Below the pieces are notes generated by a model, which was not told where the DNA came from, did no database searches, and was given only the letters and a program-made list of their open reading frames with translations. 42,962 nt of DNA from an uncultured Bacteroidota bacterium (GTDB taxonomy: Bacteria; Bacteroidota; Bacteroidia; Chitinophagales; Chitinophagaceae). Shown here in pieces: positions 8,728 through 17,385 of the stretch. The stretch is taken from positions 1 to 42,962 of the forward strand of contig CAISOH010000061.1 in NCBI GenBank assembly GCA_903887005.1, in the 5' to 3' direction. The translations under genes and the position numbers were made by a program. Each line of letters starts with the position of its first letter. Position 1 is the first letter of the stretch.

Positions 8728-9763
8728 TAGTCACTTGCATTAAGCTGTGTTGCTTACCTTTATCATGGTTGTAAATAAGTATATTTTTATAGCCGGTTTG
8801 AGAGCCTTGTTTTTTTATCATGTGGCCGGGTAATGTCTGGCTCGTTAATGCCCGGCAGGCAAGCCAGAGCGCAAATGCCGAAGCTGTAGGGTATGTGCCA
8901 CTCATATGCTTAAAGCGGGCAACGGTAACATTACTATCCATCAAGGCTTCACACTGTAAATAAAAATGTTCAAAACGATTATCCCCGTCCTCCCCTGTAA
9001 GGAGAAGATCTATGTTGCCTTCTGCCAAAACATGGTTGGTAAGGAAATCTTCCATTATGTGCTTAACCGTCATTGCATTTTCGGAATGTATTGTAGTTAT
9101 GGCTGCTAGTTTTGCCAGCGCATTGTGCTTTACATTATTTACCAGGAACATTACTGCACCTTCCCCCGGTATTGTGCCCGGACTATCTGATTTATACAAA
9201 TGTTTATTGGAAACGACCTCTTTTTTATACCATCCTTCTATTTGCTCAAATTTGTAATTATAACCAGATATTTCATCAACAGCTCCTAACAAATAGCTGT
9301 GGCGCCGATTTTCTTTAAGCATCATTGCTGCATCAATGACTGCGTTTTCAAATGCCGTCCCCCTGTGTACATGAGTCATATTATATCCCTTGTTGTGGCT
9401 CAATAAACTTAACTGCGAAGCAGCAGCATTAGCGGTGCTTTGCACGAAATTGCCTGGCATCAGTATCCCCTCATTATATTCTATTATTTGGTTAAGAAAC
9501 AAGATACTTTCCTCCATACCACCGTTTGCTGTTCCAATAATAATACCGGAAAGCTCTTGTAATCCCTGAATAAGCGGTAATGCGGCACCTACTCCTATTC
9601 TTACACCTTTATTCATCCGCCGCAATACCTTCATTGGAATGCCCTCGCAGGAAGGTTCTATTACGGTTAATTTATTGCCTGCAGATTCAACAAGCATATT
9701 AATATCAGGATCTGTATAAGTTTGTTGCGGCGATATACAGCAGGTTTGATGAATATAAAACAT
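8693..9763 (-). CDS. Ketosynthase-like chain-length-factor homologue lacking the catalytic Cys (CLF-2)
   Basis: A 356-residue homologue of CLF-1, sharing the ISPQQT start, the xLRRMxKGVRIGVGAAL helix, GIIIGTANGGMEES and GTIPGEGAVMFLV. The nucleophile segment reads HRGTAFENAV with no cysteine, and the downstream histidine motifs are changed to TGEDGDN and HMSGTYPTA. It ends the minus-strand operon and lies 4 bases after KS-C, its presumed heterodimer partner. Its 3' end overlaps the convergent dehydratase by 35 bases. No terminator fits between the two operons, so opposing transcripts must overlap. Confidence 0.8.
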   Translation of the reverse strand: MFYIHQTCCISPQQTYTDPDINMLVESAGNKLTVIEPSCEGIPMKVLRRMNKGVRIGVGAALPLIQGLQELSGIIIGTANGGMEESILFLNQIIEYNEGILMPGNFVQSTANAAASQLSLLSHNKGYNMTHVHRGTAFENAVIDAAMMLKENRRHSYLLGAVDEISGYNYKFEQIEGWYKKEVVSNKHLYKSDSPGTIPGEGAVMFLVNNVKHNALAKLAAITTIHSENAMTVKHIMEDFLTNHVLAEGNIDLLLTGEDGDNRFEHFYLQCEALMDSNVTVARFKHMSGTYPTASAFALWLACRALTSQTLPGHMIKKQGSQTGYKNILIYNHDKGKQHSLMQVTITADGVHGKTL

Positions 9764-9767
9764 ACCG

Positions 9768-10955
9768 TCAGGTTTTAGAAAAAATCAAAGAAGTACAATT
9801 ACCGCCAAAGCCAAAAGAATTGGACATGACATGCGTTAAGGCAGTCTTTTTAAAGGATAGCACAGGTTGCAGCCCGGTGCCTGTAATAGGCTGTTTAAAA
9901 TGAAGTGAAGGAAATACTTCCTGGTACGTAAGATTCAATATGCAATATACAGCTTCTATTGCTCCCGATGCCCCAAGGGTATGGCCGATGTTGGATTTAG
10001 TAGATTCAAATGCCGGTGGTGTGCCAAATAAGCGGATCATCGCATTGCTCTCTACTATATCATTATTTTCTGTAGCGGTACCGTGGGCATTTATAAAACC
10101 GATCTGTCCCGGGCTTAGTTTAGCTTCAGCCAATGCGCCCTTCATGGCCAGGTATGGCCCATCGCCCGCTCCTGATAATGATGATGGATGATAGGCATCA
10201 TTAGTATTACAATAGCCGGTAATTTCCGCATATACTTTTTTGTTTACTGTATCCGTTTCCCTTTCTAAAACAAGAAAGGCAGCGCCTTCCCCTAAATTTA
10301 ATCCACTCCTGTTTTCATCAAATGGCATACAAACATCAGAGGAAAGTATATGCAGTGAATTAAACCCATTTATAGTAAATTTTGACAGACAATCTGTGCC
10401 TCCTACGATTGCTTTTGTGGCAAAACCGTTCTTAATAAGCCGGGCGCCATACATGATAGCGTTAGCTGATGAAGAACATGCGGTATTTATAGTATTAATA
10501 AGGCCATTCATTCTGTAACGCTGCTGCATATATAGAAATGCGGATGCACAATCGTAAGAAGAAAGAAATGGAGAATGTTTATTAACATCATTCGCATCTG
10601 AATACAATTCATCGGTTAAGCACATGCCCCCCACTGTAGTGGCGCCGATGAGTGCGGTATTGCCGGAGGTGAGCTGTGAAGAGGTAAGCCCTGCATCCTG
10701 CACCGCTTCATCAAAAGCATTAATAGCAAGCAGCATGGTGCGCGTGATACCAGCATCATTAATATGTAATCTTTCCTTTAGTTCTTCTGTACTTAATGAG
10801 ACCTCTCCATATGGCAAAATGCCTGAATATTTAGATGGGAAACCGCCAGACCTGGAAATACCACATTTACCCATCATGAGTGCTGCATGGTTTTCGGCTA
10901 CTCTATTTCCTATAGCACTGATAACTCCTATCCCGGTAATAAAAACCCTGCTCAA
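9768..10955 (-). CDS. Beta-ketoacyl-ACP synthase, FabF-like, with complete triad (KS-C)
   Basis: This 395-residue ketosynthase begins MSRVFITGIGVISAIGN. Cys160 lies in NTACSSSANA, with the two His residues in NAHGTATENND and SNIGHTLGASG. GLNLGEGAAF and NSFGFGGNC complete the family motifs. It is the closest relative of KS-B in the window. It lies 10 bases after an ACP gene and 4 bases before CLF-2, so ACP, KS and CLF form one cassette like a minimal type II polyketide synthase. It is expected to condense malonyl-ACP with an acyl-ACP in the cytoplasm. Confidence 0.9.
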   Translation of the reverse strand: MSRVFITGIGVISAIGNRVAENHAALMMGKCGISRSGGFPSKYSGILPYGEVSLSTEELKERLHINDAGITRTMLLAINAFDEAVQDAGLTSSQLTSGNTALIGATTVGGMCLTDELYSDANDVNKHSPFLSSYDCASAFLYMQQRYRMNGLINTINTACSSSANAIMYGARLIKNGFATKAIVGGTDCLSKFTINGFNSLHILSSDVCMPFDENRSGLNLGEGAAFLVLERETDTVNKKVYAEITGYCNTNDAYHPSSLSGAGDGPYLAMKGALAEAKLSPGQIGFINAHGTATENNDIVESNAMIRLFGTPPAFESTKSNIGHTLGASGAIEAVYCILNLTYQEVFPSLHFKQPITGTGLQPVLSFKKTALTHVMSNSFGFGGNCTSLIFSKT

Positions 10956-10965
10956 TTATTGGAAT

Positions 10966-11229
10966 TTACTTTGTCCTGTACTGTTCAATATGATCAGCCA
11001 TTGTATTAATGTCAACCAATATTTTTCTCCCATCTTTTGGATCCTTGATAATTATCCCATATTCGCGGTGCAGCAAAACAATAAGCTCCAGGGAATCAAT
11101 AGAGTCTAATCCTAACCCTTCGCCAAATAATGGTTCATCATCTTTAATATCTTCAGGTTTCATCTCTGTTAAGTTCAGGAATTCAATAACCTGCTTTTTT
11201 AACTGTTGCTTTAATTCTTCCGCTGCCAT
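10966..11229 (-). CDS. Acyl carrier protein
   Basis: This 87-residue acidic protein has the ACP four-helix pattern and the attachment motif LGLDSIDSLEL, with Ser43 as the likely phosphopantetheine site. FGEGLGLDS is typical of ACPs in aryl polyene and flexirubin clusters. It sits between the exporter permease (13 bases) and KS-C (10 bases). It probably carries the growing polyene chain for the KS/CLF pairs and is activated by the phosphopantetheinyl transferase at 20217-20888. Confidence 0.88.
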   Translation of the reverse strand: MAAEELKQQLKKQVIEFLNLTEMKPEDIKDDEPLFGEGLGLDSIDSLELIVLLHREYGIIIKDPKDGRKILVDINTMADHIEQYRTK

Positions 11230-11242
11230 AATTATATATAAT

Positions 11243-12523
11243 TTAGATCAGTTTTTTCTTCTTTAGCCCGATAAAAATCAATAACTGGATTAATATCGTT
11301 ATTAGAAGTAAAGGTATAATATTTATCAAAACATCTTTTAGTTTTCCTCCTTCAAGGAATAATGCATAATATGCTTCCAGGCACCAATGCAGAGGCGATA
11401 TTTTCATAATTGCCTGGAATGAGCCAGACATAGCAAAACCTGGTACCATTAACCCGCCAATAATCGCGAGTATGACTATAGATATGGCACCGAAACCATT
11501 TGCCTGTTCTCTGGTCCGGGCAAAGACGCCAACGCAAATGGCATAACTAACCGCACACCATCCGCAAATTAAAGTAACCAGGAATAATGCAATGAGATCA
11601 GAAGGGAGGTGCAATATGGGCAAACCTATTAATGGGAATACGCAAATGCCAATTGCAAATATTATCATGGCTTGCAGTATGGTAACCCCTAAATAAGTTA
11701 TTTGCTTAGATAACAGTGCTACGTAATAGTTAGTAGGTAATGTTTTTAATCTTATAAAGCTTCCATTAAGCTTTTCCTGTACTACACTGCCCCCTAAAGA
11801 CATAACGACAAAGAACATAGCAAAAATGGTCCAGGCCGGCACATTATGCTGCGAGGCGTTTGGAATAATTTTATTTCCGCCCATCATAAGCGGCTCCTCC
11901 TTTATTTTCATGTTGCTGCTGAGCATATCCTGCTCCAGCGTATCAGGTAGAGGTTTTTCATTTATTGAAAAGTACAGGCATTTTAATACCTCGCCGCTTT
12001 CCACCATTTGCAACGCACTGTTTAATGAGCCTTCTATGGAAAGCTTGTATGACTCCTGCAAAACCGGAGCATAATATAAAGTTACAGGACTGTTATTATT
12101 ACCTGCACTTACTTTAAGTGAGTCGCCTGGCAATCCGAAAGAGCTCAATGCCCTGGCTGCGGTGCTTTTGGCTTTAACATCCATTTGTACAGAAAAATCT
12201 GAAGGTACTACAATACCGATCAGTATTTTTTTCGCACGCATATGGTCTTTTATCTCCGTTTCGCTTTTCCCGGCAGGTACCGGAACTATATTAAACATCC
12301 CTATTTTATCAATAGCCTGTAAAAATTGCCGGGCAGCGGCGCCGGTGTCTTTATTGCAAACTACCAGTGCGATTTTGTTTTTATTTAATAATTCAAAAGT
12401 ATTATTCTGTATGCCCGTAACCACAACCACAAGGATAACAGGCATACCAAACATAAGTATGATACCCACTTTGTCACGCAACAAAAGCCGGAGATCTTTT
12501 TTTATAGTAGCCCACAGCTTCAT
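11243..12523 (-). CDS. ABC-2 type transporter permease
   Basis: The 426-residue protein has an N-terminal membrane segment near residues 17-37 (VGIILMFGMPVILVVVVTG). A long extracytoplasmic domain of about 200 residues follows, then a C-terminal block of about five to six hydrophobic helices from near residue 232 to the end. This is the layout of the ABC2_membrane_3 permeases (YhhJ/DrrB-like). It overlaps the ATPase gene by 4 bases. Together they would form an exporter, plausibly moving the pigment or an acyl intermediate across the inner membrane. The substrate is inferred only from position in the cluster. Confidence 0.85.
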   Translation of the reverse strand: MKLWATIKKDLRLLLRDKVGIILMFGMPVILVVVVTGIQNNTFELLNKNKIALVVCNKDTGAAARQFLQAIDKIGMFNIVPVPAGKSETEIKDHMRAKKILIGIVVPSDFSVQMDVKAKSTAARALSSFGLPGDSLKVSAGNNNSPVTLYYAPVLQESYKLSIEGSLNSALQMVESGEVLKCLYFSINEKPLPDTLEQDMLSSNMKIKEEPLMMGGNKIIPNASQHNVPAWTIFAMFFVVMSLGGSVVQEKLNGSFIRLKTLPTNYYVALLSKQITYLGVTILQAMIIFAIGICVFPLIGLPILHLPSDLIALFLVTLICGWCAVSYAICVGVFARTREQANGFGAISIVILAIIGGLMVPGFAMSGSFQAIMKISPLHWCLEAYYALFLEGGKLKDVLINIIPLLLITILIQLLIFIGLKKKKLI

Positions 12524-13278
12524 TGGTTCCTGAAATCTTTACCTGTTAAATTTAAAAATAGCTCTTCCAGTCCCTTTTCTTTATTGTCAGCTAATAATGT
12601 TTCAATATCATCACAGGCAATTATTTTCCCTTTATTGATAAATGCTATTTTTTTGCACAATTCCTCGGCCTCGCTTAGCTGGTGAGAGGTGTATATAAGT
12701 GTAGTACCATTTTTATTCAGCTCTTTGAGGTATCCGATAATACCATGCCTTGTCTGCACATCTACCCCTACTGTAGGCTCATCCAGGAATAGTATGCGGG
12801 GATTATGTATAATGCCTATCGCAAGGTTTACACGCCGCTTCATGCCCTCTGAAAATTTCTCCACCGGTTTATTTTTTACCGCCTGCAAGCCCATTATATC
12901 CATCAATTCATCCGTCCTTTTTTTAATTTCTTTTTTATCAAGACCAGACCATGCGCCAAAGAATTCTAAATTTTCAACCGGGCTAAGTTCCTGGTAAAAA
13001 GAAAAATCCTGCGGCACAAATCCAAATAGCTTATTCACTACTTTGTCTTTTGACTTTATTGGATTTCCATAAAGCCATATGTTTCCACTTTCGCAGGAGA
13101 GCAGCCCGGTCATGAGGTTGATCAATGTGGTTTTCCCGGCCCCGTTAGGACCAAATAAGCCAAACCTTTCTCCCGCAGAAATCTCCAGATTTAAATCTGA
13201 AAACAGCATATCCTCCTGCCCGGGATACCGGAAATAAAGGTGCTCAATTTTCAGTGCGGGATAATTCATTAATGCCAT
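12520..13278 (-). CDS. ABC transporter ATP-binding protein
   Basis: This 252-residue nucleotide-binding subunit has the Walker A motif GPNGAGKT at residues 43-50, a Q-loop in FVPQDFSFYQ, the signature FSEGMKRRVNLA, and Walker B ILFLDEP followed by the D-loop. The H-loop His is in YTSHQLSEAEEL. It is of the CcmA/DrrA drug-exporter type. It overlaps the permease by 4 bases and the BtrH-like gene by 10 bases, so the three proteins are probably made together. The annotated ATG could be replaced by the one three codons later. Confidence 0.92.
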   Translation of the reverse strand: MALMNYPALKIEHLYFRYPGQEDMLFSDLNLEISAGERFGLFGPNGAGKTTLINLMTGLLSCESGNIWLYGNPIKSKDKVVNKLFGFVPQDFSFYQELSPVENLEFFGAWSGLDKKEIKKRTDELMDIMGLQAVKNKPVEKFSEGMKRRVNLAIGIIHNPRILFLDEPTVGVDVQTRHGIIGYLKELNKNGTTLIYTSHQLSEAEELCKKIAFINKGKIIACDDIETLLADNKEKGLEELFLNLTGKDFRNQ

Positions 13279-14288
13279 TTTATTTTAGACAGGATTTCAA
13301 AAGCATACTTCTCCACTTCCGCTATTTCCAGCAGATAATCCCCCATTACATTAAAATCTGCCTGGCTACCTAATCTGCCTTTATATATACCTGCGGCCTG
13401 CACTGCTGCGGTACGCCACAGATCACCTGCGTTTGTGAAGGTTTCAGATGCCTGTAGCAGCTGACCATTATTATGATAGGCATTCGCTTCCTGCAAAAAG
13501 GCTGCATACATATAACGAAACCCACCACCACCTGTACCTATCTCTTCCTGCATACGTACCAGTTGGGCCAGGTATAATCCTGCTTTTTCCAATCCTAATT
13601 TATCGCGCCATTTTTTAATCCTGTTACCGGTATATTTTATTCCATGCAAACCGCTTATAAACCCCGGGAAGGTGAGCATGCTGAATACATTCCTTTTAAT
13701 ACCAGTTTTTATAGCATCCTTTATCGTTTCATCATTTACTATATGTTTTTTTACAGGATAATAAAGCTGTCCTTTAGGAGCTAACGCACCTTTTGCAAAT
13801 CTTACCCGCTCCAGTTCATAGGTGGTTAAAGTAGTTACTGTTTCCATAATGGGGTCACTGATCAGGTACTTATCCGCTTCTTTGCCATAAACAATTAAAT
13901 TATGGGCATTGAAATGAAACCGGTATTGTTTCGGGAAATAAGGTAAATAATAAACGCCTACCTGGCAGCCCACTGCGTAACCATCTGTAAGGCTTTTGTC
14001 CAAGGCTTTTTGCGCATCTTCTTTTGATCTGAATTTTTTGCGGACTATATTAACACCAAGTGAATCGCATGTTTTAGAAAAAATATGACCCGGCAATGTG
14101 CGGAAAGCTATAGCAGGCCCGTTATTTATTTTTAGTAATGGAATATAAGCAAAAAACAAACCCGAGCCTATGCCAAAAGCTAAAGGCTCTGTCATCTTAT
14201 CTATGCCTATGCCCCTTAATAAATTAGTAGTAACACCTGTTTCACAATGTGCGGCCTGTATGTGCTTAAAGTCATTGCTCATGCCCAT
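13269..14288 (-). CDS. BtrH N-terminal-domain protein (DUF4872-type), putative acyltransferase
   Basis: This 339-residue protein has an N-terminal AHCETGVTTNLLRGIG segment (His14-Cys15-Glu16), the hallmark of the BtrH_N family. The central region (YFPKQYRFHFNAHNLIVYG) and the helical C-terminal half fit the associated DUF4872 domain. BtrH of butirosin biosynthesis moves a gamma-glutamyl-AHBA acyl group from a carrier protein to an aminoglycoside. By analogy this protein could move a carrier-bound polyene acyl group to a hydroxyl acceptor such as a dialkylresorcinol. That is inference; only the fold family and the position between DarB and the exporter are seen. It overlaps genes on both sides. 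Confidence 0.72.
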   Translation of the reverse strand: MGMSNDFKHIQAAHCETGVTTNLLRGIGIDKMTEPLAFGIGSGLFFAYIPLLKINNGPAIAFRTLPGHIFSKTCDSLGVNIVRKKFRSKEDAQKALDKSLTDGYAVGCQVGVYYLPYFPKQYRFHFNAHNLIVYGKEADKYLISDPIMETVTTLTTYELERVRFAKGALAPKGQLYYPVKKHIVNDETIKDAIKTGIKRNVFSMLTFPGFISGLHGIKYTGNRIKKWRDKLGLEKAGLYLAQLVRMQEEIGTGGGGFRYMYAAFLQEANAYHNNGQLLQASETFTNAGDLWRTAAVQAAGIYKGRLGSQADFNVMGDYLLEIAEVEKYAFEILSKIKWH

Positions 14289-14679
14289 TCATATTTTTAA
14301 GTTCAGCCGGTGTTATGTCAAAAACTTCTGCATATCTCTTCAACTTTTTGTCAGTTAACTTCTTAAATCCCTTTGGCGTTAAATGTCTCTTTATCTGCCA
14401 TTTCCAAAAGCCGGTATAGCCTGCTAAAATATTAATATCCATAAGCCCTTTTTCCATAAAAAAAAGTAATGGGCTTGCTTCATTGTTTACTATTTTTTCT
14501 TTAGCGGCGGCTATGCGCTTTTCAATATCCTGCCATGCTGTATCCAGCGCAGTTATTTTTATATCCCAACCTTTACTCAGTTCCGTAACGTATTTGCCGG
14601 ATCTATCTGTAGCATAGCAAACTTCTTTGGTAACCTTGCCGAGCGCACTCATGTCCTGCGGCACATCCTCTTTTTTCAT
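14272..14679 (-). CDS. Small protein with HTH-like C-terminus, function unknown
   Basis: A 135-residue soluble protein not recognised by name. The N-terminal half is charged and helical (TAWQDIEKRIAAAKEKI), suggesting a short coiled coil. The C-terminal 60 residues, from MDINILAGYTGFWKWQIKRH to LKRYAEVFDITPAELKN, follow the helix spacing of a Cro/C1-type helix-turn-helix. It overlaps the BtrH-like gene by 17 bases and lies 34 bases after DarB, so it belongs to the operon. It may be a local regulator or an adaptor for the BtrH-like protein; neither is proven. Confidence 0.6.
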   Translation of the reverse strand: MKKEDVPQDMSALGKVTKEVCYATDRSGKYVTELSKGWDIKITALDTAWQDIEKRIAAAKEKIVNNEASPLLFFMEKGLMDINILAGYTGFWKWQIKRHLTPKGFKKLTDKKLKRYAEVFDITPAELKNMNGHEQ

Positions 14680-14713
14680 ATAAAGAGATTAAATGATAAA
14701 CAGCCATCCGTTA

Positions 14714-15877
14714 TCAACAAACTTTTAGCATAGCATACATATACGAAAAACGGGCACTTTCGGGCACAAGCAACAGGATATTTTCTCCTTTTTTTAATTT
14801 GCCGCTATGAAACAGTTCATGCACCATAAGATATACAGAGGCAGCGCCAACATTGCCCATACTGCTTAGATTAAGGAACCATTTCTCATAAGGGACATTT
14901 TTCCCCAGCACAGACATTATTTCGAAGATCTTGCTTTTGAAAAATTCGCTGGAAATATGTGGCAAAAAATAGTCAACATCGTCAACATCAAGCCCCCTCC
15001 GGTCAAATATCTCTTTTATTTTTTTGCCGCCAAGCACTATTATATTATTGCTTAATAAAGTAATATCCTGCTTTATACTAAAAATTGAATTAGCCATGAT
15101 CTCATCCGGCGTATAGTCCAAATAGCTTTTCAGCATACCGTCAGGTAACTTGTCAGCGCCCATGTACATACATGTCTTCATTTCATTGGCATACGATACG
15201 CCTTCTATCCATTCTATCCTCAGGCTTATCCCATTTTCATTTGGTTGATCCGCCATCAGGAAGGCGGCAGCGCCGTCAGACAGCATCCAGCGCAGGAATT
15301 CCTTCTCAAACGCTACATATTTGTTTTCGTCCAGCTCTTTTAATTTTTTCGACTCCTCCTCAAAAACATTCGAAACAAGTGAGCCTGAAAATCTTTCTGA
15401 GCCCGTAGCTACGGCTAGTTTCACATCTCCTGTTTTAATTGCCATATACGCATACTTCATTGCGTGCATACCAGCGCAGCATACGCCGGCAGGAGATACC
15501 ACTTCAATAGACCGGGTGCCTGGCAGCCAGCCATGCACCATTACGCCATGTGAAGGCATCATCTGATCTGGTGAAGAGGTACCGCAGGATAATAATTCTA
15601 TACCTGCTAACTGTTCTTCAGTATCATTGTCAAATAATGCTTTTACCGCAAGGGCGGTCATTTCAGCATTAGTATGTGTAGCTTTTCCATCTTTTGATAA
15701 GGCATAATACCTGGTTTTTATACCATTGTTCCTTAAAACGATTTCTTTAGATTTGGAAGGTTTACCATTTATAAAACCAAGATATAATTCCATGTCATCA
15801 TTTGGAACTGCTTCATTCGGAAGAAAAATAGAGGTATTGGTTATATAAACATCGTTAGCAAGCCTGTCTGTTCTCAT
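14714..15877 (-). CDS. darB: DarB-like ketosynthase III, dialkylresorcinol-forming
   Basis: This 387-residue protein has the KAS III layout. A Cys pair lies in SPAGVCCAGMHA (Cys134 is the likely nucleophile), the His in YFLPHISSEFF and the Asn in LSSMGNVGAAS. It is longer than housekeeping FabH and starts with a distinct N-terminal segment. Its start codon shares a base with the stop of the DarA-like gene, and the two are paired in dialkylresorcinol and flexirubin clusters. There DarB condenses two beta-keto or enoyl thioester chains into a cyclohexanedione that DarA aromatises. The name rests on pairing with DarA and on motifs, not on an alignment. Confidence 0.78.
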   Translation of the reverse strand: MRTDRLANDVYITNTSIFLPNEAVPNDDMELYLGFINGKPSKSKEIVLRNNGIKTRYYALSKDGKATHTNAEMTALAVKALFDNDTEEQLAGIELLSCGTSSPDQMMPSHGVMVHGWLPGTRSIEVVSPAGVCCAGMHAMKYAYMAIKTGDVKLAVATGSERFSGSLVSNVFEEESKKLKELDENKYVAFEKEFLRWMLSDGAAAFLMADQPNENGISLRIEWIEGVSYANEMKTCMYMGADKLPDGMLKSYLDYTPDEIMANSIFSIKQDITLLSNNIIVLGGKKIKEIFDRRGLDVDDVDYFLPHISSEFFKSKIFEIMSVLGKNVPYEKWFLNLSSMGNVGAASVYLMVHELFHSGKLKKGENILLLVPESARFSYMYAMLKVC

Positions 15878-16776
15878 TAGTTTAAATTTAAAATAGATTC
15901 TTTTTGTTTTCTGATGTACTTATGTAAAAAAGGCTTAAAAAAAAGCTGATCAATTACATATACGATTGGCGCAGCTATAAATAGCGAAATTAACAGATAA
16001 TATTTAAATGCTGTAAGCCAGGCAGTCTTATTTTGCTTCTTTGAAATAATTTTGGCCCATGCCTTAAACATAACACCGGCTTTTGATTCAATGAATATTA
16101 AATGATATTTTAAGTCCATTGCATTTTTATCCATTAGCGCAGCCTGCAGTCCACCCCATTCGTTTTTTTCAATATAAGGAATTGCGATCCTGCCAAAGAT
16201 TCCGGTGTTTGCTATATCTTCATCAGACACGCCTGGTTTAGGAAAAATATTAAGGTATTTATCCTTTTTATTATGAAGCATCCAATGAAAAATAGTAACA
16301 ATGCTTACCAGGTTCAGATTTTTATCTACTAATGATATATTGCCGGCCAATTTAGCTCCTGATTCCTTTAATATATTTTTCACCCCTTTGTAAGCATTTA
16401 CCCACATATTTCTTGCCCCGGTAATGGTGATAACAGGTGTATTCTTTAAAACCTGCTGCACAGATGGATGATGTACAAAAGAATTAAAAGGAATACTGGG
16501 CGACAGGAACCAGGCCTGGTACCCTAAAATAATTAAATCATACGATGTTTCCTTAAGTACAAAAGGATTAATATCTGCCGGTACACCTAAAACACAATCG
16601 GGCATTACACTGAAAAAGCCGTCAGCGGTCCAGGGAAGAATATGCTCGTTTTGTAGGGTTATTTCCACTTTTTCTACAGAAATTCCTGTTTCAATAAGCG
16701 GTTGGCAAAAATTATCTATGATATCCTTTAACTGACCCGATTGCGAATAATAAATGGCTAATGCTTTTTTACTCAT
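15877..16776 (-). CDS. darA: DarA-like dialkylresorcinol biosynthesis enzyme, flavodoxin-like
   Basis: The 299-residue protein starts with a flavodoxin-like phosphate-binding segment, IYYSQSGQLKDI at residues 8-19, as in the DarA family of Bacteroidota. A long hydrophobic helix near residues 254-275 (YYLLISLFIAAPIVYVIDQL) is followed by a lysine- and arginine-rich tail, so the protein is probably membrane-anchored. DarA acts with DarB to oxidise and aromatise the cyclic intermediate to a 2,5-dialkylresorcinol. The gene overlaps the upstream small exported protein by 4 bases and touches darB by one base, giving tight coupling. Confidence 0.8.
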   Translation of the reverse strand: MSKKALAIYYSQSGQLKDIIDNFCQPLIETGISVEKVEITLQNEHILPWTADGFFSVMPDCVLGVPADINPFVLKETSYDLIILGYQAWFLSPSIPFNSFVHHPSVQQVLKNTPVITITGARNMWVNAYKGVKNILKESGAKLAGNISLVDKNLNLVSIVTIFHWMLHNKKDKYLNIFPKPGVSDEDIANTGIFGRIAIPYIEKNEWGGLQAALMDKNAMDLKYHLIFIESKAGVMFKAWAKIISKKQNKTAWLTAFKYYLLISLFIAAPIVYVIDQLFFKPFLHKYIRKQKESILNLN

Positions 16777-17279
16777 TCTGTTGCAAATATAAGATTTTCC
16801 GGATGCAATATTTTTGAGGTTTTGCTGTAATCAAGAACTGCATGTTGCACAACGGGTGGTAATTTTCTGAAATATTTCTGAATATACCGGCTGTCATCAG
16901 GAAGACGGGAATGGTATTTTACAATTTTGGGCGCATGCTCCTCTATCATAAGGCGCAAAAAGTGATACTCTACATTACTGCTGTCTGAAGCAAGAGCTGT
17001 CTCCAACTTTATCCTTCCTGCTTTGAATAAACTTAACTTATCTTTTGGCAACGAAACCAAATCGGCTTTTTTCATTAGTAATGTCCCTATGTACGCATTC
17101 TTCTCAATTATTGTGCCAACAGATAATAATGCTATTTCATTGTCAATTTCATCAGCACTTCCGGACTTCAAAATGCTGTAGAATGCCTGCCTGTCAAAGT
17201 TTTGAAATAATGGCGAGCCTTCTATATCTTTGGCATTCATAAAAATTGATAGAAATAAAATAAATATTTTCGATTTCAT
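16773..17279 (-). CDS. Small exported protein of unknown function, first gene of the dar operon
   Basis: A 168-residue protein not recognised by name. The first residues (MKSKIFILFLSIFMNA) look like a short signal peptide without a lipobox. The rest is helical and mixed in charge, with no cysteines and no repeats. The motif NVEYHFLRLMIEEHAPKI suggests a helical repeat or scaffold. It overlaps darA by 4 bases, so it is co-translated with it and is likely to take part in pigment biosynthesis or placement at the envelope. It is the first gene of the 8.6-kb minus-strand operon. Confidence 0.65.
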   Translation of the reverse strand: MKSKIFILFLSIFMNAKDIEGSPLFQNFDRQAFYSILKSGSADEIDNEIALLSVGTIIEKNAYIGTLLMKKADLVSLPKDKLSLFKAGRIKLETALASDSSNVEYHFLRLMIEEHAPKIVKYHSRLPDDSRYIQKYFRKLPPVVQHAVLDYSKTSKILHPENLIFATE

Positions 17280-17385
17280 AATGCTTTTAAAATAGAATCG
17301 GAAATAAAGATAAGGAATATAATAAGTTTTCCGGTTGATCCAGGCAAGTGACAGGTGATCATCAATATATTTAATTCATTTTAGA
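17280..17385. promoter_or_regulatory. Divergent intergenic region of the middle and right operons
   Basis: About 106 bases separate the minus-strand dar operon from the plus-strand reductase operon, so two promoters should lie here. Only weak matches to TAnnTTTG are visible: TATATTTA at 17366-17373 on the plus strand and TATCTTTA on the minus strand. No clear operator palindrome was seen. Confidence 0.35.

Noticed and set aside
10624-11109. 161-codon plus-strand frame opposite KS-C and the ACP
   Set aside because: It is the complement of two well-supported genes and shows no domain.
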